From contig JAVTVJ010000072.1 in the NCBI GenBank assembly GCA_034509425.1, positions 2,418,001 to 2,482,000 on the forward strand: DNA of 64,000 bases, in the 5' to 3' direction. This stretch comes from Eopsaltria australis. Its lineage: Eukaryota; Chordata; Aves; Passeriformes; Petroicidae. Of this stretch, positions 27,066 through 38,873 are shown one piece after another (within the stretch, counting starts at the first letter, position 1; each line of letters begins with the position of its first letter). The position numbers and the translations under genes are program-made. The notes beneath the pieces were generated by a model. It was not told the DNA's origin, made no database searches, and saw only the letters and a list, made by a program, of their open reading frames with translations.

Positions 27066-27836
27066 GTAGGTAAATCCAACAATGTCCTACAAGCAGGTAC
27101 ACATGCATAAGTGTATTGTGTAGCATCATTTTTTCAAATGAGGCTGTCACCTGATCTTCATCAGAGAAAATATCAGAGATATTTTCAGCAGAGTTGGAAG
27201 GACATTGTGCAAAGAAGATGGTGGTGAGAATATTCGTTCCTAGTTTTGGAACAGGTCATAGCAGCCACGTCCTTATTTTGGATCTGGACAGACACACATG
27301 TTGTCCTTGGGTCACTTTCCCAATTTAGCTTCCTTTTTCCTGTTTACTACTGCTCTGCAAACTGCAGAGCCAGAGCTTCACCCAGGAGCAGAGAGTGTTA
27401 TTTTTGTTGTAGCAGGTCTGCAAAATTAGATTGCAGTTATTTTAACACCAGCTTTCCTTTTGTGCTCTGCTCAAGAATCTGGGATAACTGAGCTGCCCTT
27501 TCCTGATGTTCTCAGAATGTACATTTTGGACTACTTACTAAAGCGTTGCTTTTCCCAGTCAATTTGAAAGAACTCAAGCTTGGAGGCACAGAAGATATCT
27601 TTGAAGTCTTAATTCAGATATTCAGTCTATATTAAGAAGCTGGCTTAAACACAGTTTTAATCTAGAAAGGTATTCTTCGAGGAGCAACGATTCCAATAGC
27701 TTCAAAGTAAAGTTAGTATGTATGGCTACATATTGTGTGAGATATGAAAATTTCTGACTGCAGAAGCAGAATGCTCTATTTGAGTCTGGATTTCCCCTAA
27801 AATGTCTATTGAAGATTTTGTTTTCATGTTTTCTAG

Positions 27837-27928
27837 GACGAATCAAAGATTCTGGTGATATATCCAATCTCATGAACCCTAAATTTTTCATTTTTGCTGA
27901 AGAAGGTTACTTTATTCCCCTTCATCAA
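27837..27928 (+). pseudogene. CMBL copy 2, exon 4 remnant
   Basis: After the TTTTCTAG acceptor it encodes NPKFFIFAEEG, aligning to [11 protein letters not shown] of copy 1, so the catalytic Asp is Gly. The expected CAG/GT junction reads CAA/AT. Confidence 0.88.
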
Positions 27929-30007
27929 ATGTGCTAATAACCTCCATCATCATTGATTTCTGCATGTTTTAATTTCCATCCCAAATTGTGAGTCAAAACT
28001 CAGCCTCCTAATAGTGCTTGAAGATCAAAATAGGAAGCAGAAAAATGGAGCTAGACATACAATGGCTAATGTAACCTAGGCAAAAATGAAATCTATCAAT
28101 ATATACATTTAAGTCTCTTTCTTTTGTAAAGTATAGTTACTAACCCAAGTAAAAGAGTTTTATCAAAATTCCACTGCTGTTTAGGAGTAATCTACTCAGG
28201 GACCTATCCTTTGCTGTATGACACCTTTTTCTATTGGTCCTAGAAACCCATAAACCATGTGGAATGTGACAAATTGCATCCATACACGTCTATTAGAGGC
28301 TTTTTGTTCAGTCACAGTGTATGTAGCAAAGTCATATATTTCACACACGGGAAATACTTTGGTTATGCCCATGTCCTTGCAGATTGTGAGACCTGCTTTT
28401 AACAAATTTTCTAGAATCTGACTGCAAAAGTGAGTGTCATGCTTTAACATGCTTTAAAATATTCTCCAGTTCCTTGAGATTCATATTAATGTTTGAAGTT
28501 AGTCAGACTAATGGTAAATTAATCAGTGTATTATAGCACTTGTTTATCTATGTTCCACATAAATCACTAATCCAAAATTTAGGAACACAAATACTTTGTT
28601 TGGTGAAGCTCATTTAGAGAGATGAAGCTTTTTTGAACTTGTAGCCTGGTGGCAGACATGTATTTAGCAGGTGATGTAAGGGAGCACATCTTGTTTCAAA
28701 ATTTGTGGCTAAGGTTATTTAGAGGGGGTAATACTTTCTTGGATTAGCTGTGGCTCTGTGAAACACTGTAGATTCCTAAACTGATCAGTTTTGGAACTGA
28801 AGTGTGCAATGCAATGTGCAGACAGGACATTTTAACTGTGAGACTTACAACAATGGCTGCTGCCTGAAGAAGGAACATTGCATTTCAAAAGCAATCCATG
28901 TTTTCGCATGATGTATCTTGTTCCTTAGCTTTTCTGTCAATGACACGACAAAGCTCTCCATGTTGCATCAGCTCAAGACTGCATCCACCTCAGCACCCAT
29001 CCTCCAGCAGTGGCTTCATAGGGAATATCCCCCCTTGCTAAATATCCTGGCAACGCATGCTTCTGGGGATTTCTGAGCCAGATGTTGCCACTCCTGCACT
29101 GACTTGAATGGCCACTGGTGGAACAAGAGTCTGTGGATTTACCAGGCCCTTTTGGAACTTGCTTGAACTGCTGATCTCTAGCACGCCTTGTGACAGGGAT
29201 TTCCATTACGCCTCATAATTAAAGAGGGAGAAAGGCTCGTGATCATTAGTTTGAAACCAGCTGCCCCATATCTTCATGGGGTGCTGCTACTTCTAAAGCT
29301 GTAAGAAAACTAAACATGAGTGTATGTCCCTGTTCACCTTTTCAGTGCTACAGATAAAGACTGTATGTCATTTAAACGGGGAAAATATATAATTTAGGGA
29401 ATTCCTAATTTTACTAATGAGACTCTCTTAAATGAAATATACTGTCAGAGAAATATTTATTGTGGTGTCTCTCAATTAAGATAGTCAACAATGACCTATA
29501 ATGACCTGTATTTCTTTTAATGGGATTCTAAAGGTTTTCCTCCTTTACATGCTGCTAATGGCCCTCCATCTTTCCCATGGGGAGGTCTTCCGAGAATTAT
29601 GACCTGAAACTGCTGATTAACTGTTGATTTCCATGTGACACCACCTAAATGTAATATATAGATGCTGCTATTTCCTGGGTGATACAGCTGTCATAACACG
29701 TATTTTCCAGGAGAAGAATGCAGAAGTCAGGAAGTGTATTGTGCCTTTATTACTCCAGTGTCAAACCTGCATAACTCCATGTTAATGCTGTTCCATTAGT
29801 GTTAGAAGGTTAGTAAATGTGGGAGAGGACGACCAGGACATCTATTTAGAGAACAGCAGTCATTCATAAATTCTGGAACGGCATGTGAGCTGTAACACAA
29901 ACACTGTGACTAAGCCAAAAGGAAAAAAACAGACTGAGATGCAGTATTTTTGTGAAATGAAAGGGTAGATAGCGAGATAGCTACCAAACCATATTATCAT
30001 AGTTATT

Positions 30008-30107
30008 TTATAAATGTGTATTTATATATATTTATATATGTGTATTTTATATATATGTGTGTGCATATATATATATATACACACATATAATATATATTAT
30101 TATAGTT
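30008..30107. repeat. Alternating TA/TG-rich simple repeat with dyad symmetry
   Basis: Long TATATA runs with a central segment in which TGTGTG, TATATA and CACACA stretches face each other as an inverted repeat (about 30056-30086). This could form a hairpin or cruciform. It is a simple repeat with no coding content. Confidence 0.7.
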
Positions 30108-31579
30108 ACTACTAGAACAGCCAGATCTTCATGATAAAATTGTAAGTCCCTGAGTAAGAGCTGGAAATGTGAGATCTGAAAGAGGCACGTGTTTACAGTA
30201 TGAAGTGCAGCCAACTGCATGTACCGAGGCCATGGATGCGTTGAATTAACTTTCTACTTGTAAGTGAAAAATCAGCGTGGATTGCCTGTCAAGGAACATG
30301 AAACAACAGGAAATCAAATTAAAAGCAGTTTAGTTTCCAAATTTTAACGTTAATTTTAAGGTAAACGGGAATAATCTTACGTATAAAGAATTATTTCCAG
30401 GACCATCAACTAAGAAAGTGGAAATGTGGCTCAACAGCTCTAGTGGAGAGAAGGTTCTGCAAGCATTGCTGCCATTTTTGTTTTCTAGGAATGATGAAAA
30501 CTCACAATTTTTCTCTCATTTCTTTGACTGCTGTTCTCTAAAGTTGGTATGGAGTACCTAATATCCTTGTGTGTTACAATTTGTAGCATGCAAGTGGGAA
30601 GAGCCAAAAACATAAAAGGGTTGTGTTTTGAGCCTTATGACTTTGCTCTGGAATTCTTGGATAGACTTTTTTCATTTGTTTAGCTTTGTTTTAGGGATTG
30701 CAAACAAAAAGCACTAACAAAGTTACTTAGAATATGAGCAAACAGCTTATATATGAGTACTAAACTGCAAGACAAAAGTGTGGTAGACTGGCGTGCATTT
30801 AGTCTACTTTATAGATGCACCTCTGAGGAAATAAGGAATTTTGGATTGCTAATATATTTAGCTAAAGGTCTTTAAGAAATAATCCTAATATCCCATAAAA
30901 AAAAGATCAGGAGAATGGAAAGAATACAAGGGTCAGCCAGAGACTTAAACTAAAAAAGAAAAAAATGTATAAAACATCCTGTGACAGGATAAAAATGTCT
31001 GTATTTTAAACACTTACTGTGTAGCATGGATGTACAGTAATCTAGAAAGCTATTACTTTCTTACATGCTACCTGTTTTCATTCTCAAGGGAAAATATTTT
31101 TCCTGTAGTATATAAGCTTTGTCTTGTATTGATCTTTGAAGTTACTTCTCTTCTTCATTTCCTCACCTTGCTGATGACTTTAAATGTCTTTTACCCATGG
31201 ATGAATAGTCTAAGGAACTAATTATGCCAATGTAGTGTTTAAAAGTGGTTCGACCCCAACCTTTAAAAACAAACACCCTTAAAAAAAAAAAATGGTTTTT
31301 CTAGCTAGATTGTTCAGCTAAGTCAACATGTTTTTAAAACTGAAAGCAAAAGCCCTCCAGGGCTGAATACCATTTCAGTTTAAAGAAGGCTTGGTACTCA
31401 TCTACAGCAGCTCCTCATGGCAGCACACCCCGCCTCCGCTCGCAGTGAAATGAACAGCTTTAAAAAGAGAGGCCTTCGTCACTCCACCAGGCACAAAGAT
31501 AAAGGCAGTGGCTTATGTAACTCTCTTTTAAAGGAACCTGACCCTCGCGCTCACCCCTTTCATTTTGTGAGTTAGAGCT

Positions 31580-31656
31580 TTGTTTGGGGATCCAATTCAG
31601 CCGTAGCCATCCTCACTGAGCTCCTGCATCCTGCTTCTACTGTCTCAGTGCTACAG
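31580..31656 (+). other. Candidate noncoding first exon of CMBL copy 3
   Basis: The segment ends CTACAG followed by GTATGT, a good splice donor. It lies just after a somewhat GC-richer patch (CCCGCCTCCGCTCGC near 31429), 2.5 kb before the coding ATG exon. CMBL genes generally have an untranslated first exon, so a promoter near 31.4-31.6 kb is plausible. The start shown is arbitrary. Confidence 0.25.
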
Positions 31657-32578
31657 GTATGTGTAGGTTTGTTGTTTTATTTTTAAGTTCTGGCTTTTTT
31701 TTTTCCCAGAAACGTAGAACGAGTGCTTGCGAGGTGTGACTCAGCATGTTTGGGAGACTTTCATTTCACTTGCAGGCAGAGTGCAAGCTCATTTAAATGC
31801 AATTGGGGGTTACTTTCTTCCCTTTCTCCCCCCCTTCTTTTTAAGATGATGGTTCAGAAACCTTTTATTTTCTCTCCAGAGGTGGGGGAAACATCTGAGG
31901 AGGAAGGCTTTGGAGAGTGTGTTGAAAGTGATAGTACCACACAGCAATATCTATGTATTCCTGGCTGTAGATTCAAGTATCTAAAAATTAGTTATTGTTT
32001 CATCTTCTGATAAATTCTCAAGTGTTTGCAGGTGGAAATGCTGGTACACCAAGGCTGTGGGTTTGCAGATCCTCCTAAAATAATAGCTTTGAAGAATGTA
32101 AGAGGTGGAGAACTAATTTTTAATGAATGTTTCAATAGCATCTTAGAAATGGAAAATGTTGCTGTCTGTATGTGCTGCAGCAGATGCAGAAACACTAAAG
32201 TGTCTTGCCTATGCTACAGAGCTTGCAAGTCTGTATGGCTTATAAACCATAGTAGCCAATGCTATCCCTCACAGCCTTGTATCTGGAGCTCTTCTCATCA
32301 GTGAATATATCTACATCTTTAAATAGCTCATATTCTATGTGTTACTTTACATTTTATCAGATAGTACAAAATGTTTGTAATTAAAGCCTTTAAGGATATA
32401 CTGGTAAGGGCATTGTATTTGTATTTCAGGAGTTCTGAAATATATGTTTCTTTAATATTCAGTCCCTGGTTTTGTTATATTTTCTGATTTAGTCTAATCA
32501 AAAGGAAGTAGTTTGTGAATGGAAAATTAGTTACGAACTTCTTCTTATATATTTGCACTGTATTTTGCCTTATATGCT

Positions 32579-32620
32579 CATTTATTCATTCATTTATTCA
32601 TTCATTTGTTCATTCATTTA
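32579..32620. repeat. TTCA/TTTA tetranucleotide microsatellite
   Basis: About ten tetranucleotide units alternating between TTCA and TTTA or TTTG. Simple repeat. Confidence 0.8.
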
Positions 32621-34141
32621 AACTTATTTTAAAGTGGAAGACCTATTTGTGAGACCACAACATATAGGGGGAAAAGGACACTTTTGGGTGTGGCTTATTT
32701 AAAAAAGAAAAGGTAGAGCACTAGTATAGATGTGTGCCCAGGGATAATACAGCTTTCAAATATTACTCAGCTTGTCTTGAACTGATCTGCAAAAATGAAA
32801 TTTCTTGGTATCTGCAGTCTAGCCATGGTAATACTGCTTGGGATATTCTGAACTTTAAACTCTCCAAATCCAGAATATATTTGCCTCTAGAATTCTGTCC
32901 AATTTTTCTGGCTCCCATGTTTTTTGTTGGCTTTCCTAAAGCTGTCCATTTAATGCCACGAATCTTTAAGTCCCACTTGTCCAGGGACAATTCAGTAATC
33001 TTCTTTTTCTTATTTCTCTCTGTATATTTCAAATATACTGTGTATATTTGACACAGTAAAGTTTGAAGATCCTTGTTTCTGTACTAGTAAAGTTTCTATG
33101 GTAGTACACGTGATTTATCTGTAGAGAGCTTAGGCAAAGCTTTACCTAAATTCTCTCCATGTTCTTGAATCATTTGTAGATGCTCTGTGAATATTCAAAG
33201 GAGTTTTTCAGGTCTGTTCACTCAGTTGTTTAACCTAAGCTTGATGGCAGAAAATCATTAACTTGAGTCTAAGGAGCTACATGCAGGTGTGTTAGATTCT
33301 GCTGGTACCTTTTGACCCTTGTCGATTACTTGTTTATTTTCATTTAAGCAATAGTTTGAAAAAAATTAACCATACACTACTCTTACCTTCTTGATAAAAG
33401 ATTTGGCTCAACTTAAAGATTTTGTTTTTTTATGTTCAGGTTTCTTTTTCTGTGTCTTGGAGTCTTAATGCACTCTTTATTTAATAGTAAAGAAATACAA
33501 TTTTATGCTCTGACTTTTACAGGTACATTTTTCTTCGCACCTTTCTTACGTATCCTTCTTCAAAAGCCTGCGACATCTGAGACTAAAGCTGCTCAGAAAA
33601 AGGATTTATTGACACTGAAAATTTCAGTTATGCAATATTTTAAGTCCCTGGATGAAAATATAATGCTTAATGTATGTGTAATTATATCTTTCTACACAGT
33701 AGCTTTTGGTTTTTTCTCTTTAAAATGCTAAGTTTGGTTTTAAGCCTTTAAAGAAAGCTGTGCATTCCTGACAGGAAATATACATGATGAAGAGTGGAAG
33801 GACTGGCTTCATCGCTATGTAAATAATTTGTGATGGTTGCCTTGCTGCTTGCTCATAACTTTATTTTTATTATACTGCTTACTGTAAGGCATAGAAATCC
33901 TAGCATGTACCAGATCCCTGCTGAAGACTTCATAACATAAGAAACTCTAACAAGGGTCTTATTTATATTAAATAACCCAATGGGCTGATTGAGTAACACT
34001 TCATTTTAGATCAAACAATAATGAGCATGTTCATCCTGTTCTGTAATGATTAAAAAATTTAACAGTTGATGCTGCTGTCTTTTGAAGTTTTTCAGTGTGG
34101 CATGCTTTGGTTTTCACTACTGAATATTTTTTGTTCTTTAG

Positions 34142-34364
34142 TGTCACACATGGCCAATGAATCGAGGCCCTGCCCATGTGACATTGGAGACAGGTTTGAC
34201 TATGGGGGCCGTGGGCAGGAGGTGCAGGTTGGGCACATCAAGGCGTACATCTGCAAACCTCCGGCCAGCACCGACAAAGCCGTGATCGTGATTCACGATA
34301 TATTTGGATGGCAACTCCCAAACACCAGATACATAGCTGACATGCTAACAACCAACGGATACAT
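34142..34364 (+). CDS. CMBL: CMBL copy 3, first coding exon
   Basis: The acceptor TTCTTTAG is at 34140-34141, the ATG at 34150 and the donor GTAAGA at 34365. This exon is GC-richer than its flanks and encodes the conserved N-terminus through NGY. Confidence 0.93.
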
Positions 34365-37300
34365 GTAAGAAATGCTACTGTTTTCAAAGTGTCTTTTTAA
34401 TGAGAGAGTTTGTTGAACCGTTTCTTTTTTTCAAACAAACACATATGATTTCACAGTCTTTACGCCTTTCTCCAAGGAGTTTTCTGTTAAAACAGTGAAA
34501 ATAATTGAGTAGTCTTACCATAATGAGTTAGTAGGTAAGCAAAGAAGAAGAGAGGGGAAACAGAAAATTTTCTTATTCTGCATCTTCCATCCTCCATGAG
34601 CCTGAAGCACACTGCTTCCTCCCTCCCTCTGTGTAACCTGGCTGTTATGGTTAAAAATTCCAAAGAAGCTGAAGATCTTTCTATGAAGGGAAAGTGTACT
34701 AGCTTGTGCCAAATAGAGAAACAAATTCTCAAATATGTGAAAAGCATATTGAGTGTCCTCTTTCCCGTGTTACTGGGTTAGTGTTCCTTCTAGCCTAAAC
34801 ATATGTACTGTGAAAACTGTAATTTATTTGGTTTGGTTTTGGATTTATTTTTTAAGTTTGGTAGGAAACCACCAAGGATTTTCAGTTACAGCTAACTGTT
34901 TATCAAATTATGTAATGAATTTTAACTGGGAAAAATGTAAATGGAAATTATACGAAGTCTTCTTATTAGATGTAGAAAATCATTGAGGGTTGCTGGTGTA
35001 ATGCTTTGGTGTGGGTTAAGAACTATGTGCACAGCGAAATGAATTTGTTGTGTAGTCCATATGGTCTTCCCTTTATTTCCTTTTCAGTATTAATTCATGG
35101 ACATAAAATATTTTCATTTTTCTTGCAGAGCCATCTGCCCAGACTTTTTTGTGGGACAAGAAGCTTGGAAACCTTCTAATGACTGGGCATCTTTCAATGA
35201 CTGGGTGAAAACACGAGATGCTGGCAAAACAGACAAGTATAGCCATTGTTCCTTGTCCACTGAGGGGACATCTGTATTTCATAGGAATTTTAGCCTTAGT
35301 AAAAATGTAAAATTAGATCCTAAATTATTAGTGGGTCGAATATAGCTGGATGTTCACAAATAGAAACTTCATGCAGCTCATGGGACAAGCTCATGGTTAT
35401 GTGACTGGTTCTTTATGGATAAATGTAGACATTTAAAGAATAAAAGTGGCCAGTGTTTGCCTGTACAGAGAGCAGAAGCAAAATGAATGAGTCAAAAGAA
35501 AAGAACCAGCAGAAGCTAGAAAATGCAGCTCACTCCTGCCACTTTGATCCCTCAGGGAGACACAAATTCCATGGATTTTAGATAGGTTGCAAATGCAGTC
35601 AGCACACGCTATGTAATGAGGGAACATTTCTTCTGCTCCCATCAAATCACAGCTAGTTCAAAGCATACTGTTTTCCCACTTTTCTGTATTTTTCCCATTT
35701 TTTTTCTGACACATAGTTTGATTGCATAGAAAAAACAATTTTAAATTTGCTTCTACAATTTTATAAAATATTTTTCTTCCTCATGAGAGCTAATTTACCT
35801 ATAAGTCACATTTGTGGTAACAGAATGCTCTTGGCTGGCTGTGTGCCTCAAACTTTTAGTTGTGCTAGCTTACATGATAACTACTGCTACTTGTGAAATT
35901 AATTAGACTGCTGTTCATAAAATCACCTCATGTCCTAGTAACAATGATCTAGGAAGACTGATTTTCTCCTTTGTCTTGTCCCCTGGAGTTTGTCTTGTAT
36001 TTTAGAAATGATTAATAGTAAAGTAGTGCTGTGGGTTGACCCCAGCCAGTAGCCAACAGCCTGGACCACCACTCACTCGCTCCCATGAGAGGAACAGGGG
36101 AGAGAAAAAGGGAAACAAAGCAAGAAAGCTCACGGGTTGAAAAAAGACAATTTGATAAGTAAGGGAAAGAGAAAAGCCATTAGTGATGCAAAGACAGTCA
36201 CTCTGTCTCAGAAGCAGACTGATGCCCAGCCAGTGTCTGAGCAGCAGCCACCAAGGAGGCCAGAGAAACAGGGCTAGAGCCTTAATTCACTTTTCATTTG
36301 CATGTCTCAGAGAAGTTGATGTCGTTCTCAAGTATCTAAAGGACCAATGTGGTGCAAAGAAGATTGGTGTCATTGGGTTTTGCTGGGGTGGAGCAGCAGT
36401 GCAACATCTCATGCTGAAAAATCCTCATTTAAAGACCGGAGTGTCCGTCTATGGTAAGCCTGAAATACCTACTACATCCTGAGCAGAATACCAGTGCAGG
36501 AAGCAATTCTGTAGGGCTTGTACTGTAAGAAAATTCAGTGTCACATCTAGTGGAAGAAGGGGATTTTATTACGAATAATCTGTAAGTGATTTGATTTTGC
36601 ACACTCATATTTTTACACTTCAGTGTATCCAGCAAGATCTATGTATTTAAAGAGTGGCATGACCAGGATCACATCTCTGAATGGAGTGCCAAATGCCATG
36701 GCCTCACTGTGGCTGAGGTTCCTCTTGGCTGGCGATGACAAAACAGCTTCTGGGCACATCTTTTCTGTCTTTTAGACAGTGATCCCTGGTTTCTAATAGG
36801 AACCATTTTTAACTCTCTGTTTTAACCCTGTTCTCTCACACATTACTCAATGCATTTATGCTGCCTTTGATATTTTTCTTATAAACCTCTGTACTTCTAC
36901 CAGACCAACTTATATTAATTGGAGGTAATTTGAAAGCAAATTGAAGGTGTTTTTCCAGAAAGATTGTTGTGACTGTTTTGCTGCACTGATAAGCTGATCA
37001 GTTGAGTCAATTCAACAGTGTTAACTTGCCAGTATTTTACTTTTCGATTATAATAATCTCAGGAATGAAAAGGCTATACAGGGTGGCTGCTGGTTAGTTT
37101 TACTGTAACTTTTACTCAAATATATTTGAATAATCAAAATTACAAAGTCAATTTGTTATGAAATCATATCAATGTAAATATATGTACGCTGAAACTGTAG
37201 CCATGTACGTGGAATGATGAATATTTATAATTATCTTAAAAATGGCCTTCCCAAATCAGAGGTGAGCAGTTACAAAGTGTCCATCTTTCACAGAACCCTG

Positions 37301-38853
37301 TCTCTGACAGTGGTCAGAAGCAGTTGCTCAAAGCAAACCACAAAAATGGGGCAAGTGTAACAATTCTTCCCTGATTTTTTCCCCACTGAACTGGTCTTTA
37401 CATCTTTAATGACATCACAGATTTTCCACAATAAGAAGGACTTTGAAGCAAAGTGTGTTAAATTCCATTACAAACTGATCAGTTGTAACTGATGAAAATG
37501 TCTTGAGGTTTCACTGTATAGCTTTTGTAGTGTTTTAGCTACTTTAGGTAGCATACACTACATACACTGTGTGTATATTTTCTTCTTCCTTAGGAGTGAT
37601 CAGTCGTTTTGAGGACAAACACAGTTTGCTGCATCCTACTTTCTTTATTTTTGGTGAGAAGGATGATGTTATTCCATTGGAGCAGGTGAGTTTCCCATCA
37701 CAGATATTTGTCTTTTTAATGCTTTTCATGCTTATTTTGTAATTTGGTTTAAAATGAAGACGAAGTAAAAAACTAATTTGCACTTTCACCAACTCTTACA
37801 GTACTTCTACACAAATTTACGTTATCCCCAAACCAAAAAGCTTTATCATGATACTAAAAATATATTCTCTTCTTATTTGAAAATATGGATGATTTTCATC
37901 AGTTCCTAGGAAAAGAGCAACAATCCAAAGAAAGCCTTCTGACAAATTTAAGATAGGACACCCTTTTTAGTGATACTGATGGTCCATAAAATCAGCAGAA
38001 AGTCCCCACTTTAACCAGTGGAATCACTTGTTGCAGGAGAATTTAAAAGAAAAATCCCACGGCTACCCTTTTCCTTTTTGCACTGTGCTGCAGAGATTCT
38101 CCTTTCTGTTACTCTGTCAACAGCCTTTCTCTGGGGCCTGAGTGGAGAATGATGGGAGAAAGATGATTATCTGCTGAGGGGATCAAAGAGAAACAATTAT
38201 TATTGAGTAGTGTTGGCTTTAACTTTTCTAGCAAAAATTCCAGTCACTTTGAACTGCTGTTTTTGTGTCTGCCACTCCTCCCTTAACTTCAAGTTAATTC
38301 ACTCTTGCCCCATTTTTTTTTAATGTGAGGTTTATTAGCAACAACTCATACAGTGTTGACTACATGCTAATCTTCTCATGCTGCTGAGCAGTAGATTTTT
38401 TCACCTTTACAGGTATTATTATCGTAATCCATATAATTTTTTTCATTTTATATAGTCACATGCTGGTATTTTACAGGGAAAAAAAAGCCTAGTTAAATAA
38501 AGCAAGTGCAGTAACAGAAATGCATTTAGGTATAAAATTATTAGAAGAGAAACCAGTGGCAAGGATAAATTGTCTGTCTTTCAGAAATGTAAAAAATGAG
38601 GACAATTTTGGGACTGTAAATATAGAACATGTTAACTTTGTACTCAGCCAACATGGAATGTTCTGTGTTACAGGTCACCTCGCTGGAGCAGAAGCTTAAA
38701 CAAAACTGTAAAGTTGATTATGAAGTTAAAATTTACCCTGGACAGACACATGGGTTTGTGCATCGCAAAAGAGAAGATATCAATCCTCAAGATAAACCTT
38801 ATATTGAGGAAGGAAGAAGGGATATGATCAACTGGCTGAATAAATATCTTTAG
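34150..38853 (+). CDS. CMBL: CMBL, carboxymethylenebutenolidase homologue, copy 3 (canonical)
   Basis: This complete gene has five coding exons: 34150-34364, 35129-35236, 36311-36453, 37594-37685 and 38674-38853. They sum to 738 bases, or 245 residues plus stop, the same length as the human protein. CMBL is a cytosolic cysteine hydrolase of the dienelactone-hydrolase family; the human enzyme is known for activating ester prodrugs such as olmesartan medoxomil. The sequence shows the MANE-PCPCDIG start, [16 protein letters not shown], the nucleophile elbow GFCWGG (Cys132, codon TGC at 36381-36383), Asp179 in GEKDDVIPL, and His212 in [13 protein letters not shown]. The C-terminus ends in a [10 protein letters not shown] helix and NWLNKYL. 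All junctions are GT/AG with phases matching copy 1. The frame is open for 28 codons upstream of the ATG, but an acceptor at 34140-34141 shows the exon begins eight bases before this start. An LTR-like fragment ends shortly before exon 3. This is probably the ancestral, active gene of the trio. Confidence 0.95.
35129..35236 (+). CDS. CMBL: CMBL copy 3, coding exon 2
   Basis: 108 bases after the TCTTGCAG acceptor, with donor GTATAG. It encodes [11 protein letters not shown], matching the [10 protein letters not shown] segment of CMBL. Confidence 0.93.
36030..36280. mobile_element. LTR-like endogenous retrovirus fragment inside CMBL copy 3 intron
   Basis: The block starts TGTGGGTTGACCCCAGCCAG. 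It runs through an ACTCGCTCCC segment, GGGGAGAGAAAAAGG, CTCACGGGTTGAA and a purine-rich tail. This order matches a common avian ERV LTR type as I remember it. No internal retroviral genes are present, so it would be a solo or truncated LTR. Its right end lies about 30 bases from exon 3 of CMBL. Confidence 0.6.
36311..36453 (+). CDS. CMBL: CMBL copy 3, coding exon 3 (nucleophile exon)
   Basis: 143 bases after the TGTCTCAG acceptor, with donor GTAAGC. It carries the GFCWGG elbow with the catalytic Cys codon TGC. An LTR-like fragment lies only about 30 bases upstream. Confidence 0.94.
37594..37685 (+). CDS. CMBL: CMBL copy 3, coding exon 4 (catalytic Asp exon)
   Basis: 92 bases after the TTCCTTAG acceptor, with donor GTGAGT. 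It encodes [16 protein letters not shown] with catalytic Asp179. Confidence 0.94.
38674..38853 (+). CDS. CMBL: CMBL copy 3, last coding exon (catalytic His exon)
   Basis: 180 bases after the TGTTACAG acceptor, ending in TAG. It encodes [13 protein letters not shown] with His212, then the conserved C-terminal helix. Confidence 0.95.
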   Translation, partial: VTSLEQKLKQNCKVDYEVKIYPGQTHGFVHRKREDINPQDKPYIEEGRRDMINWLNKYL

Positions 38854-38867
38854 GTTAAATTAATATC

Positions 38868-38873
38868 AATAAA
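38868..38873 (+). terminator. Polyadenylation signal of CMBL copy 3
   Basis: AATAAA occurs only 15 bases after the stop codon, implying a very short 3' UTR if used. No other perfect AATAAA is obvious in the following few hundred bases, only variants such as ATAAAATAT. Confidence 0.45.

Larger units (their letters stand above)
22268..27928 (+). pseudogene. CMBL copy 2, decayed pseudogene (exons 1-4 recognisable, exon 5 absent)
   Basis: Four exon remnants in the same order and strand as the other copies: 22268-22482, 25118-25224, 26923-27065 and 27837-27928. Compared with copy 3, exon 1 loses one base after codon 4, creating TGA at 22280-22282. It regains one base near 22334, so the rest of the exon is back in frame. 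Exon 2 has lost one base, and a CGA codon has become TGA (25202-25204). Exon 3 has TAG at 26957-26959, and TGA at 26993-26995 exactly at the nucleophile codon; the following Trp is now Gly. Exon 4 has Gly at the catalytic Asp and has lost its GT donor (27929-27930 read AT). No exon 5 was found before copy 3. The surviving sequence resembles copy 3 more than copy 1, so this is probably a duplicate of copy 3 that died. A functional protein is not possible. Confidence 0.93.
27929..34141. other. Intergenic stretch and presumed 5' region of CMBL copy 3
   Basis: No coding gene recognised, and no remnant of CMBL copy 2 exon 5. It contains an AT-rich alternating block at 30008-30107, a TTCA-type repeat at 32579-32620 and a candidate noncoding exon ending at 31656. 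A short open segment with splice-like borders lies at about 33523-33671. Confidence 0.45.

Noticed and set aside
34066..34149. Upstream extension of the CMBL copy 3 N-terminus
   Set aside because: A splice acceptor at 34140-34141 and identical eight-base spacing to the ATG in all three copies show this is intron.
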